Source: CAWFPR01 sp963817635 (lineage in GTDB: Bacteria > Acidobacteriota > Vicinamibacteria > Vicinamibacterales > 2-12-FULL-66-21). Taken from it: a stretch of DNA of 64,000 bases. This document shows, one piece after another, positions 7,221-16,703 of the stretch. The DNA is taken from positions 558,001-622,000 of the forward strand of contig CAWFPR010000005.1 of the NCBI GenBank assembly GCA_963817635.1, read 5' to 3'. The notes below the pieces were generated by a model that saw only the letters and a list, made by a program, of their open reading frames with translations, was not told where the DNA came from and ran no database searches. Both the position numbers and the translations under genes were made by a program. Position 1 is the first letter of the stretch. The number at the start of each line of letters is the position of its first letter.

Positions 7221-8636
7221 ATGTCTGAACCTGAGAAACATCTGCTGATCGTCGACGACGAAGGGGCGCTGCGGCAGGCCATTGCCGAACGCCTTTCCGA
7301 CCACGGCTTCATTGTCGAGCAGGCCGACAGCGGCGAGCAGGCGCTGCAGCGGCTCGCGGAATTCGCCTTCGACATCCTGATCACCGACCTCCGGCTGCCC
7401 GGCATCGACGGCCGCGAGGTGATGGAAGCCGCCCTCGAGCGGTACCCCGAGATCATTCCCATCGTGATCACCGGGTACGGCACGGTGAAGGACGCCGTCG
7501 AGGCCATCAAGCAGGGAGCCGCCGACTTCATCACGAAGCCGTTCCAGTTCGATGCCCTGCTCCACGTGCTCAGCTCCGCGCTCGAGCAGCGCCGCCTGAA
7601 ATCCGAGAACGCCTACCTGCGCTCGCAGCTCGAGGATCGCTATCGCATTGACGGGCTGGTCGGAAAGAGCCGCGCGATGCGCGACCTGTGCCACCTCCTC
7701 GAGACCGTCGCCTCCACGTCGAGCACCGTGCTCATCATCGGCGAGACGGGGACGGGGAAGGAACTCGCCGCGCGCGCGATCCACCACGCCAGCCCACGGC
7801 GCGGCAACCGGTTCGTGGCGCTCAACTGCAGCGCCATTCCGGAAACGCTGCTCGAAGCCGAATTGTTCGGTCACGTGCGCGGCGCGTTCACCGGTGCGGT
7901 CGGCAACCGTCAAGGCCGCCTCGAGCAGGCGCACAAGGGCACGCTCTTCCTCGACGAGATCGGGACCATGAGCCCGTCGCTGCAGGCGAAGATGCTGCGT
8001 GTCCTGCAGGAACGCGAGTTCGAGCGCGTCGGCGATTCGCACACGATCAAGATTGACGTTCGCGTCATCGCGGCGACCCACTCCGATCTCACGAAGATGG
8101 TCGCGGAGGGCGCCTTCCGCGAGGATCTGTTCTATCGCCTGAACGTCATTCCCGTACGGCTGCCGCCCCTGCGCGACCGCCGCGACGACATTCCAATCCT
8201 CGTGCAGCATTTCCTGCAGAAACTCGGCCCCGAATCCGGGCGGCCGAACGTCACGGTCTCGCAGGATGCCCTGCGACACCTCATGGCGTATCCGTGGCCC
8301 GGCAACGTGCGCCAGCTCGAAAACGCCGTCGAACGCGCCCTGGCCTTCAGTCACGGCCGGTCACAAATCGACGTGCAGGACCTGGCGCCTGACGTCGAGA
8401 ACCAGGTTGCGGCCGAAGACGACCCGGCGCGCTTCCCGGACGACGGGGTGGACTTCGACCGGTATGTCGAAGAGGTCGAACTCTCGCTCATCCGCCGATC
8501 GCTCGAGCGCACCCAGGGCAACAAGCGGCAGGCCGCCAAGCTCCTCAACCTGAAGCGGACGACGCTGATCGAAAAACTCAAACGGCTGGACCCCGACTAC
8601 GTTCATACGGATCAGGGATCCAGGACCAGGGATTAG
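7221..8636 (+). CDS. Sigma-54-dependent response regulator, NtrC family
   Basis: A 471-residue protein. The receiver domain (residues 1-120) has LIVDDE, the phosphorylated Asp in ILITDLRLPGIDG and Lys in ITKPF. The AAA+ domain (about 140-375) has Walker A GETGTGKE, the sigma-54 contact loop GAFTGA, Walker B GTLFLDEIG and the WPGNVRQLEN motif. A C-terminal Fis-type helix-turn-helix (NKRQAAKLLNLKRTTLIEKL) binds enhancer-like sites. It therefore opens sigma-54 promoters when phosphorylated. The final codons run into a heptad array, giving the odd tail TDQGSRTRD. Confidence 0.95.
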   Translation: MSEPEKHLLIVDDEGALRQAIAERLSDHGFIVEQADSGEQALQRLAEFAFDILITDLRLPGIDGREVMEAALERYPEIIPIVITGYGTVKDAVEAIKQGAADFITKPFQFDALLHVLSSALEQRRLKSENAYLRSQLEDRYRIDGLVGKSRAMRDLCHLLETVASTSSTVLIIGETGTGKELAARAIHHASPRRGNRFVALNCSAIPETLLEAELFGHVRGAFTGAVGNRQGRLEQAHKGTLFLDEIGTMSPSLQAKMLRVLQEREFERVGDSHTIKIDVRVIAATHSDLTKMVAEGAFREDLFYRLNVIPVRLPPLRDRRDDIPILVQHFLQKLGPESGRPNVTVSQDALRHLMAYPWPGNVRQLENAVERALAFSHGRSQIDVQDLAPDVENQVAAEDDPARFPDDGVDFDRYVEEVELSLIRRSLERTQGNKRQAAKLLNLKRTTLIEKLKRLDPDYVHTDQGSRTRD

Positions 8637-8643
8637 GGATCGA
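8609..8643. repeat. Heptad repeat array, locus E
   Basis: Five 7-nt units of the form GGATnAG (GGATCAG, GGATCCA, GGACCAG, GGATTAG, GGATCGA). The first four contribute the last codons and stop codon of the NtrC-type regulator gene. The array ends 7 nt before the next start codon. Confidence 0.8.
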
Positions 8644-8650
8644 CCCAAGC

Positions 8651-9357
8651 ATGCCTCCGCGCCACACGTACTGGACGATCATCCTCGAAGGCAAGCCGAC
8701 GGCCTTCCGTTCGCACACGCAGGAGGAGTTGCTGCCGACCCTCAGGCAACTGCAGTCGAAACACCCCGACGCGGTCATGAAATGGTTCGCGCGCGGGAAG
8801 CTGTGGCATACCCCGAGGAAGAGCGGATGGCGTTCGAGTTGAAGCGCGCCGAGCGACGGACGCCAAAGTGGCGTCCGGGAGGGGAGCACCGCGATCCCCG
8901 GGAACAGTTCAAGGTGCCGCGCGACGAGAAACGGCGCCGGTTCGCCGCGAAAATGCGCCGCCAGGACGGGCCACCGCCGCGCCCCGAGGGTACTGAACGG
9001 CCGGCCCGGGACCCGCAGGGCCCTCAGCGGCCGTGGCGGCCGAAGGGACCGGGAGGGACGGGCCGCCCCGGACACGCCGACAGGCCGTGGGGAGACGGAC
9101 GATCGGGAGCCCCGCGACCGGGCGGTCACGCGCCGGGGGCGCCGTCGCGGCCAGGCGGAAGCGGTCGGGGGCCCGCGGGGCCGTCGCGCCCGGGAGCCGG
9201 GAGTCGCAGGCCGGACAACCCCTCGCGGCCCGGCGGGGGAGGCCGCCCGCCCGACCGGCCGTCGCGGCCGTTCGGAGGCGGCAACAGCCGGCGTCCTGGC
9301 GGCGTCAGGGGAAACCGGGGCCCTGGCGGGCCCAAGAAGGGCGGAAGCGGCCGGTGA
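8651..9357 (+). CDS. Uncharacterised protein with Gly/Pro/Arg-rich low-complexity tail, frame break
   Basis: About 235 residues if one C is restored in the CCCC run at 8811-8814. The folded N-terminus (HTYWTIILEGKPTAFRSHTQ, LQSKHPDAVMKWFARGKLW) continues in the next frame as EEERMAFELKRAERR, then a basic segment KWRPGGEHRDPREQFKVPRD. The last about 120 residues are a disordered repeat of PSRPGG, RPGAGSRRP and GGRPPDRPSRP blocks ending KKGGSGR. Such RGG-like, highly basic tails often bind RNA or DNA. I do not recognise a named family. It overlaps the next gene by 4 nt (GTGA). Confidence 0.7.
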
Positions 9358-9689
9358 TCGCCCATGTCATCCTGTTCAGCCCCAGGGCGGACCTGTCCGA
9401 AGGGGCTCGCAAGGACCTGCTGGGGCGTCTCACGCAGGCGGCAGCCTCAATCCCTTCAATCCGGCGGTTCCGGGTGGGCCCGCGCATCAGGCACGGACGG
9501 CCGGGATACGAACAGTTGATGCACGAGGATTTCCAGTTCGCGGCCATCCTCGAATTCGACTCCCTCGACGGGCTGACGTCATACCTGGCGCATCCGGCGC
9601 ATCAGGCCCTTGGTGGGCACTTCACCTCGTCGGCCGCTCGCTCGCTCGCATACGACTACGACCTCACGGACCTTCCAACCGGCCGCTAG
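9354..9689 (+). CDS. Dabb (stress-responsive alpha/beta-barrel) family protein
   Basis: A 111-residue protein starting VIAHVILFSPRADLSEGARK, with FRVGPRI and a C-terminal ILEFDSLDGLTSYLAHPAHQ. This is the pattern of dimeric alpha-beta barrel (Dabb) domains, where PAHQ/HP residues near the C-terminus line the barrel. Function is unknown in bacteria. The GTG start at 9354 overlaps the TGA of the preceding gene, indicating coupling with the Gly/Pro/Arg-rich protein. Confidence 0.75.
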   Translation: MIAHVILFSPRADLSEGARKDLLGRLTQAAASIPSIRRFRVGPRIRHGRPGYEQLMHEDFQFAAILEFDSLDGLTSYLAHPAHQALGGHFTSSAARSLAYDYDLTDLPTGR

Positions 9690-9866
9690 GGCGGGCGCGC
9701 ACGCGTGTGTGCGCTCAGCCGCACATCCGCACAGCCTTCCCACACCAGAATCGGTAAAAACAGGCCGATTTCCTCGCCCCGCCAACTGGCATCGTCCAAG
9801 CACAAGAGCCTGCCGGAACGCGTCTCGTGCGCGGTCATCAGATCGGGAGGCAGGAAATGGCTTTGA

Positions 9867-10328
9867 GTGCGATGCACGGTGTTGCTGGCATTGGCGGTGA
9901 GCGGCGTTCCGGTTACAGACGACGGGTCGCGCACCCCGGCAGCGGTGGTTGCACACACGCCAGTGGCGACGGCTGCGCAATCGTCGGTCGTGACCCTGGT
10001 GGAGCGGTGGCGGATCGACCATCCGCAAACGAGACCGGCGGCGTTGTCCATGATGTATGTCTCCCTTGGGGCGCTTCAGGCGGCCGATATCTTCTCCACC
10101 GCCCACGCCGTTGGTGCGGGCGCGTACGAAGCCAACCCGGTCATGCGCGGCCCATCGGGGAACACCGGGGCCATGCTCGCGGTCAAGGCGCTGTCGACGG
10201 CCGGCACGATCTACTTCGCCGAGCGCGCGTGGAAGAAGAACCGGAAGGGCGCGGTCGTGCTGATGGCGATCATCAACGGCGTCACCGCGGCGGTGGCCGC
10301 GCGCAACATCAGGAACGCCCGGCAGTAG
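9867..10328 (+). CDS. Hypothetical membrane protein, DUF5658-like
   Basis: A 153-residue protein. A hydrophobic N-terminus (VLLALAVSGV) looks like a signal or anchor, followed by a 50-residue soluble stretch and two or three hydrophobic segments: LSMMYVSLGALQAADIFSTA, GAMLAVKALSTAGTIYFAE and VLMAIINGVTAAVAARNI. The motif AADxxSTxxAxxxGAxEANPxM recalls DUF5658-type proteins, whose function is unknown. The start is a GTG at 9867, directly after an in-frame TGA. It converges with dusB and overlaps it by 20 nt. Confidence 0.6.
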   Translation: MRCTVLLALAVSGVPVTDDGSRTPAAVVAHTPVATAAQSSVVTLVERWRIDHPQTRPAALSMMYVSLGALQAADIFSTAHAVGAGAYEANPVMRGPSGNTGAMLAVKALSTAGTIYFAERAWKKNRKGAVVLMAIINGVTAAVAARNIRNARQ

Positions 10329-11371
10329 CGACCGGCGCGAAGAAGAAGTCCTCGATGATCGCCCGCAGCCGCGGGATCGAATCCGCGGCATTGATCGCAA
10401 CGCGCAGGTGGGACCCGTTGTCGATGCCCTTGGTGTACCAGGCGTTCAGCGCGCGCAGCTTGTTGATCACCCAGCGGTCGTGACCCCGGGCAGGGCCGGC
10501 AGCCTCCGCCGGAGCGTGCTGCCCGGGCGCGACGTGCCGGAAGCCCTCGGCCTCGTGCAGGCGTTCCCGCAACAGCATGTCGATGTAGTCGAGCAGGAAC
10601 GCTCCGCGCTCCTGCATCGTGATGTCGCGCGGCGTCCGCCCGGCCGCCACCTCGGCCGCCTGCTGGAAGATCCACGGATTGCGGAGCGCGCCGCGGCCGA
10701 CGAGCACGCCGCCGATTCTCGCCCTCGCGCAGCCGCGCGACGATCTGGTCCGCCTCCACGCAGTCGCCGCTGCCGAAGACGGGAATCCGCACGCCGTCGG
10801 CGACCCGCGCGATCAGATCCCAGTCGGAGGCGCCCGTGTAGGACTGCGCCGCGGTCCGTCCGTGCACCGCGACAGCCGCCGCCCCGGCACCTTCCATGCG
10901 CCGCGCCAGGTCCGGCGCGTTGACGTCGTCGGCATCCCACCCGGCCCGCATCTTCACCGTCACCGGGATCTTCACCGCGCGCGACATCGCTCGCACGACC
11001 TCGGCGGCATGCTCCGGCTCGCGCATGAGGCTGCAGCCGGCGTTGTGCTTCGCGATCTTCGGCACCGGACAGCCCATGTTGACGTCCACGATGTCGGCGC
11101 CCATGCCTTCGACAATCCGCGCGGCTTCCGCCATCTTCGCGGGATCGCCGCCGAAGATCTGGATCGCCACCGGCCGCTCCTCCTCGGTGTACTCCGCGTA
11201 CTCGAGGGTGCGATCGATCCCGCGCACCAGCCCCTCCGAACTCACCATCTCGGTGACGACGAGCCCGCAGCCCCCCTTCCGCTTCACGAGGCGGCGAAAC
11301 GCCGTGTCGGTCATGCCCGCCATCGGCGCGAGCGCGAGGGGAGACGAGAGTTCAACGGCTCCAATCTTCAA
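10309..11371 (-). CDS. dusB: tRNA-dihydrouridine synthase DusB, with a frame break
   Basis: About 353 residues once one inserted base near 10712-10720 is removed. The FMN TIM-barrel half shows SPLALAPMAGMTDTAFR, DVNMGCPVPKI, the catalytic Cys in NAGCSLM, VKMRAGWD and VHGRTAAQSYTG. After the break, GVLVGRGALRNPWIFQQ and the C-terminal helical tRNA-binding domain (RWVINKLRALNAWYTKGIDN) follow. The enzyme reduces specific uridines of tRNA to dihydrouridine using NADPH. The start is a TTG at 11371 that lies inside a heptad array, an unusual arrangement. dusB and nusG-like or fis neighbours are common in other bacteria. Confidence 0.9.
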
Positions 11372-11444
11372 TCGTCAATCCCCAATCACAATCATCACCG
11401 CATCGCAATCCGTCAATCGGCAATCTGCAACCTGCAATCGGCAA
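11361..11444. repeat. Heptad repeat array, locus F
   Basis: Twelve 7-nt units built on CAATC (for example CCAATCT, TCAATCG, TCAATCC, CCAATCA, and in shifted register GGCAATC, TGCAACC) fill the whole gap between the antiterminator stop codon and dusB. The array extends over the dusB TTG start and its first codons. Two or three central units are diverged. Confidence 0.85.
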
Positions 11445-11948
11445 TCAGTATGCCCTGACGTCCGCGGCGTCGACTTCGACGCTCACGGCCTGCCCGATCA
11501 GATCGACGGCCAGGACCAGCCGTGCGTGCGCCCCCTTGCGCAGGAGGCGGCCGATGACCCCCTTCAGCGGCCCGTGGACCACTTCGACCATCATCCCCTC
11601 GCGGATGAACGGGCAGGGATCGAACTGCAGATCGCTTTCGATCAGGCGGCGGATGCCGTCGATCTCGAAGTCAGGAATCGATACGATTTCCCCGTCGAAC
11701 GCGACGATCGACACAACGCCGGTGCACTGGAGGATCGGGAGGCGTTCGCGCGTGTCGAAGCGCGCGAAGCAGTACCCGGGAAACAGCGGCCAGTCGACCT
11801 TCTTCTTCCGGTCCTTCCAGCGGCTCCAGCGCGTGACTGTCGGCAGGAACGCGTCGTAGCCCTTGCGCTCGAGCTGCTCGCGGACGACCTGTTCATGGCG
11901 CGAGCGCGTCCAGATCGCGTACCACGCGGTCGTCGTGTCCGTGAGCAT
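11445..11948 (-). CDS. NusG-like transcription antiterminator (UpxY/RfaH type)
   Basis: A 167-residue protein with an N-terminal NGN domain (TTAWYAIWTRSRHEQVVREQ, GYDAFLPTVTRW, LFPGYCFARFD) and a C-terminal KOW-like domain (EGMMVEVVHGPLKGVIGRLL). The spacing fits specialised NusG paralogues such as RfaH or UpxY, which ride with RNA polymerase and prevent termination in long operons, often for surface polysaccharides. A polysaccharide ABC exporter lies 6 kb away on the same strand, but a link is only suggested. It is 6 nt downstream of the PpiC/SurA chaperone gene and likely shares its transcript. Confidence 0.8.
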   Translation of the reverse strand: MLTDTTTAWYAIWTRSRHEQVVREQLERKGYDAFLPTVTRWSRWKDRKKKVDWPLFPGYCFARFDTRERLPILQCTGVVSIVAFDGEIVSIPDFEIDGIRRLIESDLQFDPCPFIREGMMVEVVHGPLKGVIGRLLRKGAHARLVLAVDLIGQAVSVEVDAADVRAY

Positions 11949-11954
11949 GCGGAA

Positions 11955-13005
11955 TCAGTGGCCGGCCGGCGCCGGCGTGGCCAGGGCCTTCTCGTACGCC
12001 TTCTTCAGCTCGTCGTTCTTCCACTCGATGATCGCCTGCGTCCGGATGCGGCCGAGGAACTTGCGCACTTCGGTCTGCTGCCGCACGTCGTGGACGCGGT
12101 CGGCGACGAGGTCGCGCACGGCTGTCGAACGGCTGCACGGCGGCCGACTTGGACGTTTCGAGCTTCAGAATCTGGAATCCGCGCTGCGTGCGGATCGGCT
12201 GCGTGACGTCGCCCGGCTTCATCCCCGCGAGCAGCTTCGCAAGCTCCGGCGAGAGGTCCGCGGTGTTGATCGGGCCAATCAGGCCGCCGTTCGCCTTCGA
12301 AGAGGACGCCGACACTTCCGACGCCACTTTGCCGAAGTCCTCGCCGCCCGCAATCCTCGCGCGGATCGCCTCGGCCTTCGCCTTCGCGTCGTCGTCCTGG
12401 CCGACGTTGACGCCGGCCTGGCCGCCCTGGGTCGTCGTTGGCACGTCGACGAGGATTTCGCGCAGCGTGACGCTCGCCGGCTCGGTGAATTCCGACTGGT
12501 GCGTCAGGTAGTACTGGTGGGCCTCCTCTTCGGTGATCGAGAGCTTCGAGCCCACTTCCTCCCGTTGCACCTGGCTGATGAGGAACTGCCGCTCGACGTT
12601 CTTGCGCAGGTCGTCGAGCGTCATGCCTTCCTGCTTGAGCGCCGCCTGGAACTTCGCCTCGTCCTCGAGGCCCTGCTCCTTGCGAAGGTTCTCGAGCCAC
12701 TCTTTGAACTGCGAGTCGCTGAGGTGATAGCCCTTGTCGCGTCCCATCTGGACGAGCAGCAGTTCGTCGATCGCGTCAACCAGGATCTGCGGCGTGACCT
12801 CGGCGATGGCCTTCTTCAGTTCCTCCTCGGGCAGGTTGCCGCCGTTGCGCTGGCGGAGCGCCGCAATCTGCCGCTGCTCGAGGTCGGTCTTCGTGATGAT
12901 GTCGCCATTGACCTTCACGAGCACCTGCTCGAGGATGTCGGCGCGCATCGGGACGGCAGCCACCACGAGGAGCAGGGCGAGCACGAGGCTGGACATGACT
13001 TTCAT
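11955..13005 (-). CDS. Peptidyl-prolyl isomerase, SurA/PpiC family periplasmic chaperone, with a frame break
   Basis: About 349 residues after removing one extra base near 12121. An N-terminal signal peptide (SSLVLALLLVVAAVPMRA) directs export. A SurA N-domain-like helical region (ILEQVLVKVNGDIITKTDLE) follows. A parvulin domain comes next, with SVTLREILVDVP and GGLIGPINTADLSPELAKLL ... RTQRGFQILKLE. The C-terminal helix (VRKFLGRIRTQAIIEWKNDE) is read in the second frame and completes a SurA-like fold. The protein would fold and escort outer-membrane proteins through the periplasm, implying a diderm envelope. It sits between mfd and the antiterminator gene. Confidence 0.85.
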
Positions 13006-13042
13006 TGTTTCACCATCAGCTAAATTACTGTAATCGAGTATC

Positions 13043-16000
13043 TTAGCCGATCGAGATGCCGCCGCTCAACTCACGGAGCAGCCCCGACACCCGGGCGAAC
13101 AGCCCGCCCTCGCTCCGGGGATCCTCCCGGGCCGGCCGCATGATCTCGTCTTTCGTGAACCCGGGCGCCACCTCGCCGGCCTGCGCGCGCGCCGCCCACC
13201 AGGAGCCGCCAGCCACGGGGTCCGCCCCTTTCCGGCGGCCCGGCGGCGCCGGAACGGCCCGTTTCTGCGTGTGCTTGAGGTCCAGCTTCACCGTCGCCGG
13301 GGGGATCAGCACGATATCGCCGCGCTGCTGGACGACCCGGAACAGCCAGGCGGGATCGAGCTTCGCGTCGGGTCTGAACTTTAGGACGACGGCCGGTCCC
13401 TCGCGGTCGAGCGACTCGAGCCCCAGCCGATCCGCCATGAGCCTGATGGCGGCGTATTCCGCCAGATTCAGGACCGAATCCGGAGGCGGGCCGTAGCGGT
13501 CCCGAATCTCGTCCACCAGACGGTCCAGTTCCTCGTCCGTGCGGACCGCGGCGATACGGCGATAGACCGTCAGCCGCTGGTTCGTGTCCGGGACATAGGC
13601 GTCGTCGATCCGCAGGTCCACGCGCAGGTTGACGTTCGCCCGGACCTCGTCCTGGATTTCCTCCCCCTTCAGCTCCTTGATCGTTTCTTCGAGGAGCTTC
13701 ATGTACATGTCGAAGCCGACCGCGTCGATGTGGCCGCTCTGCTCGCCGCCGAGCAGGTTGCCGGCGCCGCGGATTTCGAGGTCGAGCGCCGCGACGCGGA
13801 AGCCGCTGCCGAGATCGCTGAACTCGCGGATGGCGGCCAGGCGCTTCCTGGCGACCTGCGACAGCGAATCCTCCGGCGGAATCATGAGATACGCGTACGC
13901 ACGGCGATCCGATCGCCCGACGCGGCCGCGCAACTGGTAGAGCTGCGAGAGTCCGTAGCGGTCCGCGCGATTGATGATCATCGTGTTCGCGTTCGGGATG
14001 TCGAGGCCGTTCTCGATGATGGTCGTCGCGAGCAGCACGTCGTACTTGTGCCCGACGAAGTCCACCATCGCCTTTTCGAGCGTGTCCTCGCTCATCTGCC
14101 CGTGGCCGATCACGACGCGCGCCTCCGGCACGAGACGCGTGATGAGGTTCCCGAGCGAGTAGATCGACTCGACGCGGTTGTGCACCACGTAGACCTGGCC
14201 GCCGCGCTCCATCTCCGTCCGGATCGCACGCTGGATCACGGCGGCGTCGAACTTGACGACGTTGGTCTGGATCGAGAGGCGGTCCTTCGGCGGCGTCTCG
14301 ATGATGGACATGTCTCGAATGCCGGCGAGCGACATGTTCAGCGTGCGCGGGATGGGTGTCGCGCTCATGGTGAGGACGTCCACGCGCTTGCGCATCTGCT
14401 TGATGCGTTCCTTGTGCGCGACGCCGAAGCGCTGCTCCTCGTCCACGACGAGCAGACCGAGATCCCGGAACCTGACGTCCTTCGAGAGCAGCCGGTGGGT
14501 GCCGACGATGATGTCCACCTTGCCGGCGGTGAGATCGTCGAGCGACTCCTTCTGTTCCCCTTTCGTCCGGAAGCGGCTGACCATGTCGATCCGCACCGGA
14601 AAGCCCGCAAAGCGCGTGCGGAGCGTCTTGACGTGCTGGAAGGCGAGCACGGTGGTCGGCGCAAGGAACGCCACCTGCTTGCCGTCCATCACCGCCTTGA
14701 ACGCGGCGCGCATCGCCACTTCCGTCTTGCCGTACCCGACATCGCCGCAGAGCAGGCGATCCATGGTGGTTGGCGCCTCCATGTCGCGCTTGATGTCGGC
14801 GATGGCGTTCTTCTGATCGACCGTGAGGTCCCACTCGAAGGAGTCCTCGAACTCCTGCTGCCAGTGCGAGTCCGGGCTGAAGGCGTGACCGGGCATCGCC
14901 TTGCGCGCGGCATAGAGCTTCAACAGCTCCTCGGCCATGTCGCGCATCGCCTTCTTGACGCGCGTCTTGGCCTTTTCCCACGTCGTCCCGCCCAGCTTGT
15001 CGAGCGTCGGCCGGCCGGAGCCGCTGAAGCGCTGCACGAGATCGAGCCGCTCGACCGGCACGAACAGCTTGTCGTCTCCGGCGTAGTGGAGTTCCATGAA
15101 CTCCTGCGGCGCCAGCCCGACGTCGATCCGCTTGAGCCCGACGAACACGCCGATGCCGTGATCGACGTGCACGACGAGATCGCCGACCTTCAGGTCGCGG
15201 AAATCGGCGAGGAAGGTCCGCGCGGCCGACTGGCGCCGGCGCTCGTGGCTCTGGCGATCCTCCTCGAAGACGTCCGTCTCGGCAAACAGCTGCAGCGCGG
15301 CGTCGGGGAGGCGGAATCCGCGGGACAGGCGGCCGACGCCGACGAGGACGGAGGCCGTGCTGCACGTCCTCGGCCCGTTCGATGGGCGCCGCGAAGATGT
15401 CGTAGTCGGCAAGCAGCTCGATCGCGCGCTCGGCGCGGCCCGGCGAATTGGCGAGGAACACGATCGTGTCGCCGCGTTCACGTCCCGCGCCGGATTTCGG
15501 CGACCCATTCGGGCACGCGGCCGGCAAACTCGATCGCGGGCTGGCAGGCGATGTGTCGCGCTGCCTGCAACGGGCCCCTGCCCCGAGCCGGTCGAGGGGC
15601 CGATCGACAGCGTCTCGAGCGCCGATCCGCCATCGAGCCACGCGCTCGCTTCCTCCCACGAGATCACGAGCGCGGAAGGTGGCGGCACCTTCAGGCCCTT
15701 CGCGATCGCCTCGTCGTGGCTCGCCTGGATTTGTGCGGTGAGCTTCTCGCCCTGAGCGCGGACCTCGTCCGGCTCGGAGACGATGACCGCCGGCCGTCCA
15801 CCGGCCCAGAGATAGTCGAACACCGTCGCCGATCGATCCGGATCGTCTCCCTCGCCGAGCAGCTCCTGGAGCGGTTCGATGGACGCCTGGTCGAGCGAGG
15901 TCGTCGAGCGCTGCGTAGCGGGATCGTACGCGCGGATCGACTCGATGGTGTCTCCGATGAACTCGAGACGAATCGGCTCGTCGGCGCCGGCGGGGTAGAA

Positions 16001-16573
16001 GTCGACGACGCCGCCCCGAACGCAGAACTCTCCCGATTCGTCGACCGGATCCTGCCGCACGTATCCGGCCGACGCGAGCAGGTCCCCGAGATCGACCGGC
16101 GAAATTTCCTGGCCCGGCGTCAGCGTCATCGAGACGCCCGCCAGCCGGTCCGGCGTGCTGACCCTCGGAAGCAACGCCCCGGCCGAGGCAATCACCAGGC
16201 GAGCGTCGCCGGCCGCCACGCCGTGCAGCGCCCTGGCGCGCGCCGAGGCGATGTCGAAGTGCGGCGCAAGACCGCGGTAGGGATCGATCTCGTGCGACGG
16301 AAAGGGGAGTACCGCACGCTCGACTTCCGCGTCGGACAGGCCTTCGAGCGCCGACAGGAAGAAGCGGGCATCGGCGGTGAGCGTTTCCACGTCGGCATCC
16401 GACGCAGCCACGACCAGCGTCCGGCCCCGGCTGGCCGCGGCCGCCGCGCACATCGCCTTGGCCGAGGGGGTCAGCCCACTCACGCGAGCCGCGGGCGTAC
16501 CCATCCCCAGGCGGCCGGCGGCCGACTTCAACACCGCGCGAAGCGTCAGGGAACTGGATGTATAGGCCGACAC
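13043..16573 (-). CDS. mfd: Transcription-repair coupling factor Mfd
   Basis: About 1,176 residues. The UvrB-like N-terminal modules (FPSHEIDPYRGLAPH, GEFCVRGGVVDFYP) are followed by the RNA-polymerase-binding CarD-like domain (VGDLVVHVDHGIGVFVGL). The RecG-like translocase has Walker A GDVGYGKTEVA, the DEEQ box VVDEEQRFG, TMSATPIPRT and QLRGRVGRS. The protein removes stalled polymerase and recruits UvrA. The GTG start at 16573 gives normal family length. Between about 15345 and 15604 the main frame reads nonsense: the expected IEFAGRVPEWVAEI and GDTIVFLANSPGRAERAIEL appear in the other two frames. That implies three single-base insertions that cancel, next to a dispersed-repeat-like insertion. 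Confidence 0.9.
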   Translation of the reverse strand: MSAYTSSSLTLRAVLKSAAGRLGMGTPAARVSGLTPSAKAMCAAAAASRGRTLVVAASDADVETLTADARFFLSALEGLSDAEVERAVLPFPSHEIDPYRGLAPHFDIASARARALHGVAAGDARLVIASAGALLPRVSTPDRLAGVSMTLTPGQEISPVDLGDLLASAGYVRQDPVDESGEFCVRGGVVDFYPAGADEPIRLEFIGDTIESIRAYDPATQRSTTSLDQASIEPLQELLGEGDDPDRSATVFDYLWAGGRPAVIVSEPDEVRAQGEKLTAQIQASHDEAIAKGLKVPPPSALVISWEEASAWLDGGSALETLSIGPSTGSGQGPVAGSATHRLPARDRVCRPRARMGRRNPARDVNAATRSCSSPIRRAAPSARSSCLPTTTSSRRPSNGPRTCSTASVLVGVGRLSRGFRLPDAALQLFAETDVFEEDRQSHERRRQSAARTFLADFRDLKVGDLVVHVDHGIGVFVGLKRIDVGLAPQEFMELHYAGDDKLFVPVERLDLVQRFSGSGRPTLDKLGGTTWEKAKTRVKKAMRDMAEELLKLYAARKAMPGHAFSPDSHWQQEFEDSFEWDLTVDQKNAIADIKRDMEAPTTMDRLLCGDVGYGKTEVAMRAAFKAVMDGKQVAFLAPTTVLAFQHVKTLRTRFAGFPVRIDMVSRFRTKGEQKESLDDLTAGKVDIIVGTHRLLSKDVRFRDLGLLVVDEEQRFGVAHKERIKQMRKRVDVLTMSATPIPRTLNMSLAGIRDMSIIETPPKDRLSIQTNVVKFDAAVIQRAIRTEMERGGQVYVVHNRVESIYSLGNLITRLVPEARVVIGHGQMSEDTLEKAMVDFVGHKYDVLLATTIIENGLDIPNANTMIINRADRYGLSQLYQLRGRVGRSDRRAYAYLMIPPEDSLSQVARKRLAAIREFSDLGSGFRVAALDLEIRGAGNLLGGEQSGHIDAVGFDMYMKLLEETIKELKGEEIQDEVRANVNLRVDLRIDDAYVPDTNQRLTVYRRIAAVRTDEELDRLVDEIRDRYGPPPDSVLNLAEYAAIRLMADRLGLESLDREGPAVVLKFRPDAKLDPAWLFRVVQQRGDIVLIPPATVKLDLKHTQKRAVPAPPGRRKGADPVAGGSWWAARAQAGEVAPGFTKDEIMRPAREDPRSEGGLFARVSGLLRELSGGISIG
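15572..15604. repeat. GC-rich dispersed-repeat-like insertion inside mfd
   Basis: On the coding strand this stretch encodes IGPSTGSGQGP, which is not part of Mfd. It contains the near-palindromic core CCCTCGACCGGCTCGGGG. Its translation resembles the PSTGSGQ-type peptides produced when short GC-rich dispersed repeats fall into genes in GC-rich bacteria. No second copy is visible in this window. Confidence 0.45.
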
Positions 16574-16703
16574 GATTGCGCGTCCGGCGAGGCCGGAACC
16601 CTTTATTCTACTGCGTTTGATGGACCCGATGCCGGTGGCCGCCAGGCCCTCTGGAGCGGTCGCCAGGGCGGAACCATGACTCGCCGGAGGACCGAGACAA
16701 TCG

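Noticed and set aside
9690..9866. Riboswitch in the gap before the DUF5658-like gene
   Set aside because: A small hairpin (GCGCAC/GTGCGC, 9697-9714) is visible but no conserved core of a c-di-GMP or other known riboswitch could be matched.
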